A program made the position numbers and the translations under genes. The notes beneath the pieces were generated by a model. It had not been told where the DNA came from, made no database searches, and saw nothing but the letters and a program-made list of their open reading frames with translations. Positions 8,667 through 18,637 of a stretch of 64,000 bases of DNA are shown here, piece by piece; the stretch's first letter is position 1; the number at the start of each line of letters is the position of its first letter. The stretch covers positions 1-64,000 of IMG/VR virus record IMGVR_UViG_3300033149_002674; one strand, given 5' to 3'. This DNA is from a virus.

Positions 8667-11600
8667 ATGGTAAGGGTACGTACTGTAGATGAATTAATCC
8701 TAAATGCCATAGATTTTTACAAAACAGCAAGACCGCAACTGGATACAAAGCCAGGAACGGTTTCACGAGATTTGTTAATCGATGGTCCTAATACTCAGCT
8801 TGCTAGAGTATATGATGAGCTTGCGCGTATACGTACAGCTCAGTCTTTGCGTTTGTCACTAGGTTCCGACCTAGATAATCTAGCTAATAACTTTGGAGCA
8901 GTCCGTAAGCAGGGAACAGCTGCTTCTGGAACTGCACTCTACACGTTCAATGCTGTAGAGGCTGATATTGCAATTAATGTAGGCGAGACTGTTGTTGCAT
9001 CGAACGGTGCATCATTCAGAGTTACTGCAACTGTGGTGGTGTCTCCTGTTAATGCTAATCAGTATAGAGCAACCGCATCTAAGTTTAGAGGAGACTTGGA
9101 CTTTGCCGGTATTTCTGATGAATTTGCTGTTCAGGTTCCTGTGGAGGCTACAGGCCCAGGTCTCATTGGCAACATCTCTAAATACGCTCTTGTTACTGCT
9201 ACAACACCTGGCGTATCTAATGTAACGAATGCATCCCCATTCTCTGGAGGCTCAGCAGCAGAGTCGGATCAGGCTTTCAGAAACAGAGTCCTTTCAATAT
9301 TCTCAGGAGCTAACACGGGTACTGCGCTCGGCTACAGGAATGCAGTTCTTGCTGACCCACAGGTTCTTGACGCTTTGGTTGTTGAACCTGGCGACCCTTT
9401 AATGACTAGAGATGGTACTCAGGTCATTATTGCAGAGGATGGAACAAGAACAATTGTCTCAGAGGGAACTGGCGGCAAGGTTGATATCTATGTTCAAGGT
9501 ATCAGACTCACTCAGATTCTTGACTCGTTCATATACAGGGACCAGTCAAACAGAAATGACCCAACGGATCCATCTAACGATTTTGTCCTTGGACAGATTG
9601 AAGGTGATGAGGGTAAGACTGTATCAAGAAAGAGAATAGAAAACCTTGAGAATGAAGTTCTTCCAGACCAGCCTGTCAACAATGTGACAGAGGTTTCGGG
9701 TTCTACTTCTGGCGCTAACTTTACAGAGAGAGTTACAGACTCCCTTGGTAGAGTTACTGGCAACTATGAACTTGTCAGGGATAGTGGTGCTTTTGGCGGT
9801 TCTCCTTGGGGCTTCGACAGACTCCGTTGGATTGATGATAGAATCAGGAACTTCTCTGAGGATCAAAACAAGGGTCGTTTCAATGGTCAGGATCCAACAA
9901 CATTCCCTGACGTAACCAGAATTGGTACAACGACTCAGAACGTTCAGGTAACGAATGAGAATTCAACAGTCTCACAATCTGATAGGTCTTCCATTCAGCT
10001 TAGCCACAATCCAGTAACTGCTGTCACTAAGGTATTCAACCTTACGACAGGCGAGCTTTATGAGGTCACTGGTCAGAACCCTGACGGCACAGGCTCAATC
10101 AATGAGACCGGAAGGATTACAATTAGAGGTAACACCCTTCCTGCAACATCTGATATTCTTCAGGTGGATTACACATGGATCTTCGACTACAACCCAGACG
10201 TTGATTTCGATAATAGACTTACAAATCAGAACCCACGTTCTGTTACTGACTCCGTTGACTGGGGTTTCTCAAACGCAGTATCAAGAGAGGAATCAATTGT
10301 AACTGCTACGGGATCTCTTCTTACGGTTGAAGTAACCCACCCAATTACATCAGTGATATCTGTAAACACATTCGTGTCCGATACATCAACTGTACAGCTT
10401 ATCTCTGGACGTTTGGGCGTTGTCGTATCTCAGGAAGTTGCAAACGTTGTGTCCGTTGTTAGAACACTGGACTCAGCAGAGCTTTTTGATACCAATAGAG
10501 ATGACGGCTCCTTCTCAGGGTTCACGATTTTCTTGCCAACCGATACGGTTGCGCAGGTAGGAGATGCAGTGTCTGTGGTGTATAATGCAGTAGATACATT
10601 CACAGTCAATTCAGTGACGGGCTCATTCAGTGATAACATAATCACCTTACCATCAAACACAGATGTTACCGCTGGAACTATTGTAGAGGTTAACTACATT
10701 GCAAATGTTAGAACGCTTCTACCGCAGACATTGCTACCTTCACTGCCAGCAATTAGGAACGGAAACTCATTCCAGACTAATACTCTAGCGCTAACTGGAA
10801 CCCAGCCTACTACTCATATATTCTCTGGAACAGAGGTTGTGCAGAACTTGAGAAAGGCTCCTTCTAGATTGCAGCTATCAATAGCTGGTTCAATTTCACC
10901 AGGTACTATCACTGTATCAGGAACCTCATTTACACGAGTTGCTGATGCGGTATTCACAGTATCGAATGCTGGTCTTACACATGACCTCTCATCTGTTATT
11001 AGAGATGCTTTACAGCTTTCATCTACAGACCCAATCCCAGCGTCAGTATCTGTAACTAGAGTTACTTTCGTTGAAAAGGTTCAGGCAACAGATTCTTTCG
11101 AGGTTCTATCGGTAGATAATACCTTTGACTTAAAGGGTTACGGAATAAGAGATAACACTTATGATAAGTCAGAGTCTATTCAGGTTCCATCTCTTACTTC
11201 TACAGAGTTTAGAATACCATCTACACCAGATAATAATGAGAACGCTCCAAATATCGGAGATAAGCTAAGAGTTACATTCTTTATTGGAATTACATCTGAC
11301 TCAGAAAACGTTTCTTTCTCTCAGTCAGGAACTCTTTCTACTCAGAAGAGATTCGCAATTGTTGATTCAATCTCAATCTCATCTGGTTTCACATCGGCTA
11401 CTTCAAGTTCAGCAACCCTTACTGTGAACAACTTGAACCAGCCAACTGCGGGTAGGAGATATTCTGTTGCTTATGACTACATAGCTCCTAAGTCTAATGA
11501 GAGAATTACTGTTAGGTATAACAAGAATGCAGTAATCTCAGACTCTACTTTCTCAGTTGAGGATGTAAGACCAATTTCTGCAGATGTTTTGGTCAAGGCA

Positions 11601-11906
11601 GCTACACCACTGGTTATAGATACAGAGGTAAGCATCATTGTTACTACAGCGTTCAACAACTCCACAGTTATTGTTCAGCAGAACGTGGCAGATGCAATCA
11701 CTTCATTCTTGAACTCCACTTCACTAGGAAACAAAATCGACAGGTCCGACATTATTAACGTTGCATACACAGTATCCGGCGTTGATGCTGTAGAGGTAAT
11801 ATCGTTCAACCTAGAGAATGAAGCTGGAAGTGTAAGATCTATATGCGCTGAAAAGAATCAGTATACGCAAGCAGGTTTGATAACGGTAAATGTTGGAACT
11901 AGATAA
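8667..11906 (+). CDS. Baseplate J-like / gp6-like wedge protein
   Basis: The first 240 residues match the baseplate-J family pattern: a helical opening (VDELILNAIDFYKTARPQL), a segment with LGSDLDNLANNFG, a beta domain, and then GGSAAESDQAFRNRVLSIF and GTALGYRNAVLADPQV, which resemble the conserved 'ES D..R.R' and 'GT..GY..' motifs. At 1079 residues it is much longer than typical P2 gpJ; the extra 800 residues are beta-rich, with repeated segments of the type TVNSVTGSFSDNIITLPSNT that look like stacked immunoglobulin-like or beta-sandwich units. In contractile phages the J/gp6 protein links wedges into the baseplate ring. The stop shares one base with the next start. Confidence 0.82.
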   Translation: MVRVRTVDELILNAIDFYKTARPQLDTKPGTVSRDLLIDGPNTQLARVYDELARIRTAQSLRLSLGSDLDNLANNFGAVRKQGTAASGTALYTFNAVEADIAINVGETVVASNGASFRVTATVVVSPVNANQYRATASKFRGDLDFAGISDEFAVQVPVEATGPGLIGNISKYALVTATTPGVSNVTNASPFSGGSAAESDQAFRNRVLSIFSGANTGTALGYRNAVLADPQVLDALVVEPGDPLMTRDGTQVIIAEDGTRTIVSEGTGGKVDIYVQGIRLTQILDSFIYRDQSNRNDPTDPSNDFVLGQIEGDEGKTVSRKRIENLENEVLPDQPVNNVTEVSGSTSGANFTERVTDSLGRVTGNYELVRDSGAFGGSPWGFDRLRWIDDRIRNFSEDQNKGRFNGQDPTTFPDVTRIGTTTQNVQVTNENSTVSQSDRSSIQLSHNPVTAVTKVFNLTTGELYEVTGQNPDGTGSINETGRITIRGNTLPATSDILQVDYTWIFDYNPDVDFDNRLTNQNPRSVTDSVDWGFSNAVSREESIVTATGSLLTVEVTHPITSVISVNTFVSDTSTVQLISGRLGVVVSQEVANVVSVVRTLDSAELFDTNRDDGSFSGFTIFLPTDTVAQVGDAVSVVYNAVDTFTVNSVTGSFSDNIITLPSNTDVTAGTIVEVNYIANVRTLLPQTLLPSLPAIRNGNSFQTNTLALTGTQPTTHIFSGTEVVQNLRKAPSRLQLSIAGSISPGTITVSGTSFTRVADAVFTVSNAGLTHDLSSVIRDALQLSSTDPIPASVSVTRVTFVEKVQATDSFEVLSVDNTFDLKGYGIRDNTYDKSESIQVPSLTSTEFRIPSTPDNNENAPNIGDKLRVTFFIGITSDSENVSFSQSGTLSTQKRFAIVDSISISSGFTSATSSSATLTVNNLNQPTAGRRYSVAYDYIAPKSNERITVRYNKNAVISDSTFSVEDVRPISADVLVKAATPLVIDTEVSIIVTTAFNNSTVIVQQNVADAITSFLNSTSLGNKIDRSDIINVAYTVSGVDAVEVISFNLENEAGSVRSICAEKNQYTQAGLITVNVGTR

Positions 11907-14900
11907 TGCCAAACTTAAGGATCATTGGAATAAATGCGGCGGATTCACGCACAATAAAGGTTAAGTTTTCAAATACGCTTAACCCAGCTATATCTGCGCA
12001 AAACGTTAGGGTTGTTGGTAAGCAGGAGTCTACTCCTGATGCTCAGGTTAGGGCAGCAATCGTTGCGGGTGATATCCTCAATATCACAGTGCTGCCAATG
12101 ACTCCATTCGTTAAGTATGATGTTATCTTTACATCTGCTCCATCATCCCCATTCAATTCGGAAGACGGTAGAGACTTCTTGGTCGAAGACGGAGTGGAGA
12201 ATGTTAGAGAGGTTCTTGGAGCAGAGGACCCTTACAACATCTTCAGAGATAATCTTGTTGAGCTTCTTCAGGGTCAGCCATACGTACCAGAAAAGGGAAC
12301 GTTCATTAGAACCATGTTCAATGAAATCTCTAACGGTATGCTTAGGGCTCAGAGAGATATCAGGCAGTCAAAGAATGACAACTACTTATCCCTATACGTA
12401 ACAGACGAAAGAAAGAGAAGAGCTTATGGTCCATACGATAGGCTTGCTCAAGAGGGCGCTATCAGGGTTGATAGAGTAGGCCTCACTGAGTCAAATCAGA
12501 CTCTCAAAGGCTCTATTCCATTCGAGTCCTTTCCTTCAGACATCATTACCCTACAGCGTCAGTTTGTAGAAGATGAGAGACTGATAGCTGGCTCTGGTCC
12601 AGGTACGTTTGATAGGTTCGTTCTATCCCTGAACAACTTTCCTGTAACAAAGCTTACATCCGTTCAAATACTTTACCAGAACGGGGATGTGTTCAATTAC
12701 GATATCAGATCTTATGGGTATCAGATTCAGGACCCAAAGTACGATACAGCTTTTGCATCTACACTTCTCACTCTTGAGGAGAATCAGGTAAAGCTAAATG
12801 AAGCTATTCTTGAAGATGACACATTCAGAGTTCCAGAGAATGGTGACTTTGTTGCTGTTAACTATGAGTATAAGTCAACTGGTAGAATTATTGATGATGC
12901 ATCAGTTGCAGTAACTCAGGTTCTCTCTGCGGTAAGGCAGGCAACACCTGCACTTGTAAACGAGTTCTCACTTGGTCATGCGCCAGTTGTGGATGCGTCC
13001 GATGTTATCCCAACTATAAATGGAGTACAGTTCTTGGACCCAAACTCTGACGAGCCGTTCAAGACAATACACCCAGCGTTTATATCTGAAATTCCCTTTA
13101 GAGCAGAGTCCCTACCAAGGAACCCAGGAGAGTTTTCTGTAGATTATCCTAATGGTCGTGTGTATGTTTACGGTGCAGAGACTAATGATGGCACCGGAGT
13201 ATTCCCACCAGCAGCATCATTCTTCTATAGAAACTCTTTCAGAAGAGATTTGGATTACACTTATAGAGATGAGACTCGTGAGCTTGTTGCCTCTCCTCTA
13301 AGAAACCTTGCAGGTCAGAAAGCAAAGATCACATTCTTGTTTGAGCAGACTCTTGTAGAAGGAGTTGACTACAAGACCGGAGTTCATCACGAAGAGCTTT
13401 CGGAGAGAATCGAGAATCGTCTCATTTCAGGAAACTCACTCAGAGTAAAGAATGCTCCTGTAACAAACGTTTTCAGAATCTTTAATGAGACTACTGGAGA
13501 AATCTATCGTCTTAACAGATTCGTTAATGACAAGATTGTGTTCTCGGCAAACAGACCTCCAAATGTCGGAAACGATACTTTCGAACGTTCAACGTTTGCA
13601 TTGGCAACCAATGAGCAATTGATTGTGGATTCGGAGCTTACGAATGTTCTTGGAACCAGAATTTACAGAATCAACCTTCTCAACCAGAATATTATATCTG
13701 GAACAGAAGATGTTATTGGCTCATCTTACAATACTTCTGTAGTGTTCTCTAGAGCAGACATCTTTGATAACGAGAGGTACTACGAAGGTCAGTTCCTTGG
13801 TGAAGCTGGAAACTACGACAAGCTTACTGTTGGCGAGTACATGGTGGACTACAGAAACGGTGTTGTTTTTGTAGGCGTAACAAATGCTCAGGACCTAGCT
13901 ATCGGAACAGTTAACTACAGAAAACCTGAGATATCGCCACAGAACCCACACGTAATCTCTGTGTCTGAGGTTTACTACTCAATCAATCCAGCGATTGGTA
14001 TCTCAAAGAGACTAGACTACTCAGGGTTCGAGGACGGGGCGATCTTCCCATCTGTCTTCGACATATCAGATGAGCGATTCCTCAACGGTGATCAGACGAT
14101 GCCGTACCTTGTAATCAATGGCACCATCACTGTACAGGATGATGTAAGAGCTGTTCGTAACATCTTCGATAACGAAGACCTGCTCAACAACATAAGCTCA
14201 GTTAACTTTGGACCAGGCTCCATGGCGCAGGGCAATGTGATAATGATGAACCCTGCTGGTGTAGAGGTTGTTCAAAACACCACCGTTGGCCCAGGGCTAA
14301 CAATAGATATAGATACTGGGTCTCCAGGAATATCGCTCAACACAGCTCTGTCCGTGGTAAGAACCACAGACAACCAAGAGCTTCTTGACGGGTATCAGAC
14401 AATAACCGACAACATAATTACTCTATCCGGAATTTCTGGTGCGGTTGTTGGGGATCCTGTTTCAGTTCTCCACACCGTTGTTCTTAACAATGCTGCAACA
14501 CCTATCGTTGACTATGATAGAGGGGAGCACTACATAGACTACTCATACTTGGCTGATGAGATTATTGTGAGCTATGAGTACGGCGATAATGTTCTTGATT
14601 TTAGAGAGTCAACAGCCCTTGATGTAGGTCAAGAGTATTATGTTAGCTATAGAGTCGGCGCTCTTAGAGACGCTCTGCTTGAGAACTTTGGTTCTCTTAT
14701 GGAGATACCAGAGTTAAATTCTTTCGATGTTAATCTTGAAAGAGAAAGGTACAGAGATGCCATGATCGGTTCACTTCAGTCTTTCACAAGAGGGCCAACC
14801 AATCCCTCCATGAAGGATATGATTGCAGAGGTTACCAAGATCCAGCCAGATATTATCGAGGCTGCATTCCAGTTCTGGGCTCTTGGTATAACGCCTCTTT

Positions 14901-17900
14901 ATCAGAATCCATTCAAGCTCAACTGCCCACCAGGTGAGATATCAAGAAGAAGCCCAGATGAGCTACCAGGAACAGTGACTGTAGAGCGCACGATTGTACC
15001 TGCGAAGTTTGATAACGGATATCTACCAACTCGTTCCGGAGACTTTATCTCCTTCCCTGTTTCTTCCAATTTAAGACTGGAAGAGGGAACGATAGAGATG
15101 ACTGTATTCCCAGAGTGGGATGGAGTAGATAATGATGCAACTCTTACTTTTAAGAACCTAACTAAAGACGGGTATGCTCTTCCATCAGACCAAATCTTCA
15201 TTGGCTCAAGTTCATACAATCCAACAATTGGACTGGATGGAACCTTCGAAGTTTCTAGGTTTGACGACCCATCACCAGTAGGCCTTCCACCAGCAGCGTT
15301 CACTCAGACTGGTATCTTCATCTTTTACGATGACCAGATTAAGCAGTGGAGAGTTCTAGCTAAGGAAAGGGCTGTAACCACTACTGATGGTTATGTGTTT
15401 GCTGGAGAGATTATCTCTTCTGGTGAGGTTTACGATGTAAAGAAGATTCCTGGCGTTTCTGATATCGATGACATTATCAGGTCTGATCAGGAAAGGATTG
15501 AGTTTATATTCAACATCAACTCTACTGATGGGTATTCCCCAGACGGGTACACTACTGGTGATGGCTATGTTCCAGGGTATTCGTTTGACGGCCTTACCTT
15601 CATGGCAGACTCTCTTCACTACTTCTTTGATTTTGCAGAGGATGAGTCCAAGAACAGATTCTCACTTTACAAGGATGGTAGAGGTTATCTTAACTTCACA
15701 GTTTGGGATAGAGGTGGTGGATACGCACTCGATCCTAACAGGAGAACTAAGTATACAGTTTCTGCTGATATCTCTGACTGGGAGACCGGCGAGGAGCACG
15801 CTATAGGTGCATCTTGGAGACTGAACTCCAAGGACAGAAGAGATGAGATGCATATCTATGTTGATGGACAAGAGGTTCCAAACATCATTAGGTATGGTGG
15901 CATTCCAGCAGCATCTTCTACAGACCGCTTTAGAACAGTTCAGCCAGAGGTTGTTGCAGGCATCGTTCCCAAGACAGCAGTTGCAGGAACCTGTGTAACT
16001 CAGCAGGGCTCTCAGAATATTATCGGAAATGGTGTTGACTTTGGAATGCTTGGAATACTCCCTGGAGATACTATTCAGATTCAAGAACAGGGATTCGTAT
16101 CGTACAATATTATTGCAGTCAATGGCCCCACTCTAACCCTTGACGATCCAATGCCTGCGACACTTGCAGATGCTAGGTTTACTGTTAACCCATTCAATGC
16201 TATTGTTTCTTCCGAAATAGATATCTATAAGAACATTGCAGTGTATCAACTTCTTGGTGGAGTTGAGATAGAGATTCCTGGTAGGAGAGCAGCTGTTCCA
16301 GGTTATGAGTTCACAAAGAATGCGTTCAACCAGAACGTGCTTAGAATACTTGGTGGCGCTCAAGCTGGTTCTCAGATCATCATCAGAACTCTTGGTCTCA
16401 ACCATAGAAGGTGCAGAGAGAAGGTGTTCCTATGGGGTGAGCAGGCTGTTCTTAAGACACAGCTACCACCACCAATCAATCTCGATGAGGTAATAATTCG
16501 CTCTGTGAATCTCCCTTATGCGGTTCTTGGCCCTGATACATCTACTATCAATGCTGGTAACTTCGAAGAGTCATTCGTTCCTACCGGAGTGTCTAACTCC
16601 ACAGAGGGTAGAACTCTTGAGGTTAGAGTAGCTGGTGGAAATGTTGACTTTACAACACCAACAACTGTTACAATTAACGGTACATCTACTGGCGGTCCAG
16701 TTGAGGTTCTGAACTTCACTGCACCAGGAAAGCTTACTACAGCAAACAAGTGGCAGACAATCACTTCAGTCGATGTTGTGACCACACCGTTTACTACGGC
16801 TAGAACATCTGCAGGTGTTGAGATCAAGGAAGCTTACTCTGTTACCGCTCCTGATGGAAACAATGTGTATCCAGTTATCAGGTTCGGTTACCAGACTCAG
16901 GCAGGCCTTACTCTTCAGGGTGATGGCTCTAACATTGTATCTGACCCTAATGGATTTTTTGCCGCATCCACTGTAGGACAGCCAATCGTGATTGAGTCTC
17001 CACCAGCTGTGGCTGGCACTTATGTTATTGAGCAGAAAGTTGATAATCAAACTGTAAGGCTAGATACAGTGCTGGGTTCGGCATTCGCTGACGGACAGTA
17101 CAAGACCTTTAATATTTCCATTGGAAGGTCAGGATTTCAAAATGGATTCTTCTTCCTTGAGCAGGCTGGCACTGTAAACGTTCCATACGAGCTTCCACAG
17201 GGCTTCTATGAATTTGACTTCTCTGCATACCTTGAGGTTCCATTCGATCCTGTAGGCCAGCTTGAGGCGCACATAGGCTCTGACTTTAGAGGTGAGCAGC
17301 AGGCTAATGCTAAGATTGATGAGTTCAGGATTCTGAATCGTCAGCTTACTGATACCAGAGTTGGTGAGACTCTTGGATTGAATGATGAGTCTATCACTAC
17401 AGGTGCATCAAAGATATCTCCATTCAGGAAGAACAACCAGACTCTTGTCCTGCTTCACTTCGACACATTCCCAATTGAAAACGATGCAGATTACTTCACG
17501 TTTGCGAACAGGAAGTTCTTGCAGTCCGGGACATCTGTGAATGATAACTTTGGGCAGTCAATATGCTTTACAAATTCTGGACTAGGATTTGATAACAATA
17601 ACAGATTGACTACAGATACCGAAGGTACGATTGAGTTCTTTGTATCCCCAAGGTTTGACAGCTACAATGATCCGGTTAAGAGAGTGTACTTTGACGCTAC
17701 ATCATCTATAGTTGAGGAGCAGACATCGCTAACCAGAGGAACCGTTGTGGCTTCCGGAAGGATTGGAGAGGTTCTCTCTGTGAGATTGGTGACAGATGTT
17801 GACCAGACAGGAACAGACTTCTTTATCGGAGGATCTGTTGAAGATGATGGTCAGACAATATCTCTTGGAACTGCCCTACCATTCCAGCAGACACCAGTTG

Positions 17901-18631
17901 TGATTACGTACATCCCATCTGGCGTTCAGGGAGATAGGATAACAATAGCCAAGGATGAGTTTGGATTCATAGCATTCAGCGTACAGGCTTCTGGTCAGTT
18001 GTATCAGGTTCGTCAGCCAGTATTCTGGGAGCGTGATTCTTGGCATAGAATCAAGGCATCCTTCAAGTTCAACTCTCCAAACAACCTAGATGAGATCAGG
18101 CTGTTTGTAGATGGTGAGGAGCGTGGCTCTATCCGATTCGGGCAAGGAATATTGTTTGGTGATGGATTCTTGTACGGTGCCACGGTTGCAGGTGTTACCG
18201 ACCAGATTTTCCAGGCTAATATGGACTTCACGGATACAATTACCAGATTCCACCTCGGTCAGGACTTCACAGGTTCATTTACAGCTCAGGCAAGAATTGA
18301 TAACTTCAGGCTTTCTAATAAGTCTCTGGAGTCTCCAACGATTTCTGGGCAGGCAATGGACGTAAACTTCAACACAATCGTTGATTGCATGTTTCCAGTA
18401 ATTGAGAATGCATACACAACAATGCTGCTAGATTTCGACAGAGTAGTCGAAGAAGTAGAAGATTTCGCCCTTTTGCGTGATTCTGAGTTCGGTATATTCA
18501 ACTTTACCATCAATATCATTGATTCTTTTTGCATAGTTGAAGAGTCTGCAAGAGTCCAGGCAATGCTAGAAGCAATGATTTACGCCCTCAAACCAGCCAA
18601 TGCAAAGGTTGATATAAACTATGTAAAGTGA
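11906..18631 (+). CDS. Giant baseplate/fibre protein with two LamG-like domains
   Basis: A 2241-residue beta-rich protein. The N-terminal region (about 1-130) has a short domain of the type IKVKFSNTLNPAISAQNVRV, reminiscent of invasin-like sandwich folds. Two concanavalin-A/LamG-like regions are visible. The first spans about residues 1060-1330 and includes TIEMTVFPEWDG and HIYVDGQEVPN. The second spans about 1905-2105 and includes TIEFFVSPRFDSY and EIRLFVDGEERGS, closing with RIDNFRLSNKSL; a related KIDEFRILNRQL segment lies near 1795. Such domains commonly bind glycans, so a receptor-contact role is plausible. Six Asp-Gly-Tyr motifs occur, three within about 15 residues near 1210. The last 80 residues are helical. 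It sits directly after the J-like gene, where wedge or fibre-connector proteins normally lie. Confidence 0.68.
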   Translation: MPNLRIIGINAADSRTIKVKFSNTLNPAISAQNVRVVGKQESTPDAQVRAAIVAGDILNITVLPMTPFVKYDVIFTSAPSSPFNSEDGRDFLVEDGVENVREVLGAEDPYNIFRDNLVELLQGQPYVPEKGTFIRTMFNEISNGMLRAQRDIRQSKNDNYLSLYVTDERKRRAYGPYDRLAQEGAIRVDRVGLTESNQTLKGSIPFESFPSDIITLQRQFVEDERLIAGSGPGTFDRFVLSLNNFPVTKLTSVQILYQNGDVFNYDIRSYGYQIQDPKYDTAFASTLLTLEENQVKLNEAILEDDTFRVPENGDFVAVNYEYKSTGRIIDDASVAVTQVLSAVRQATPALVNEFSLGHAPVVDASDVIPTINGVQFLDPNSDEPFKTIHPAFISEIPFRAESLPRNPGEFSVDYPNGRVYVYGAETNDGTGVFPPAASFFYRNSFRRDLDYTYRDETRELVASPLRNLAGQKAKITFLFEQTLVEGVDYKTGVHHEELSERIENRLISGNSLRVKNAPVTNVFRIFNETTGEIYRLNRFVNDKIVFSANRPPNVGNDTFERSTFALATNEQLIVDSELTNVLGTRIYRINLLNQNIISGTEDVIGSSYNTSVVFSRADIFDNERYYEGQFLGEAGNYDKLTVGEYMVDYRNGVVFVGVTNAQDLAIGTVNYRKPEISPQNPHVISVSEVYYSINPAIGISKRLDYSGFEDGAIFPSVFDISDERFLNGDQTMPYLVINGTITVQDDVRAVRNIFDNEDLLNNISSVNFGPGSMAQGNVIMMNPAGVEVVQNTTVGPGLTIDIDTGSPGISLNTALSVVRTTDNQELLDGYQTITDNIITLSGISGAVVGDPVSVLHTVVLNNAATPIVDYDRGEHYIDYSYLADEIIVSYEYGDNVLDFRESTALDVGQEYYVSYRVGALRDALLENFGSLMEIPELNSFDVNLERERYRDAMIGSLQSFTRGPTNPSMKDMIAEVTKIQPDIIEAAFQFWALGITPLYQNPFKLNCPPGEISRRSPDELPGTVTVERTIVPAKFDNGYLPTRSGDFISFPVSSNLRLEEGTIEMTVFPEWDGVDNDATLTFKNLTKDGYALPSDQIFIGSSSYNPTIGLDGTFEVSRFDDPSPVGLPPAAFTQTGIFIFYDDQIKQWRVLAKERAVTTTDGYVFAGEIISSGEVYDVKKIPGVSDIDDIIRSDQERIEFIFNINSTDGYSPDGYTTGDGYVPGYSFDGLTFMADSLHYFFDFAEDESKNRFSLYKDGRGYLNFTVWDRGGGYALDPNRRTKYTVSADISDWETGEEHAIGASWRLNSKDRRDEMHIYVDGQEVPNIIRYGGIPAASSTDRFRTVQPEVVAGIVPKTAVAGTCVTQQGSQNIIGNGVDFGMLGILPGDTIQIQEQGFVSYNIIAVNGPTLTLDDPMPATLADARFTVNPFNAIVSSEIDIYKNIAVYQLLGGVEIEIPGRRAAVPGYEFTKNAFNQNVLRILGGAQAGSQIIIRTLGLNHRRCREKVFLWGEQAVLKTQLPPPINLDEVIIRSVNLPYAVLGPDTSTINAGNFEESFVPTGVSNSTEGRTLEVRVAGGNVDFTTPTTVTINGTSTGGPVEVLNFTAPGKLTTANKWQTITSVDVVTTPFTTARTSAGVEIKEAYSVTAPDGNNVYPVIRFGYQTQAGLTLQGDGSNIVSDPNGFFAASTVGQPIVIESPPAVAGTYVIEQKVDNQTVRLDTVLGSAFADGQYKTFNISIGRSGFQNGFFFLEQAGTVNVPYELPQGFYEFDFSAYLEVPFDPVGQLEAHIGSDFRGEQQANAKIDEFRILNRQLTDTRVGETLGLNDESITTGASKISPFRKNNQTLVLLHFDTFPIENDADYFTFANRKFLQSGTSVNDNFGQSICFTNSGLGFDNNNRLTTDTEGTIEFFVSPRFDSYNDPVKRVYFDATSSIVEEQTSLTRGTVVASGRIGEVLSVRLVTDVDQTGTDFFIGGSVEDDGQTISLGTALPFQQTPVVITYIPSGVQGDRITIAKDEFGFIAFSVQASGQLYQVRQPVFWERDSWHRIKASFKFNSPNNLDEIRLFVDGEERGSIRFGQGILFGDGFLYGATVAGVTDQIFQANMDFTDTITRFHLGQDFTGSFTAQARIDNFRLSNKSLESPTISGQAMDVNFNTIVDCMFPVIENAYTTMLLDFDRVVEEVEDFALLRDSEFGIFNFTINIIDSFCIVEESARVQAMLEAMIYALKPANAKVDINYVK

Positions 18632-18637
18632 TAAGTT

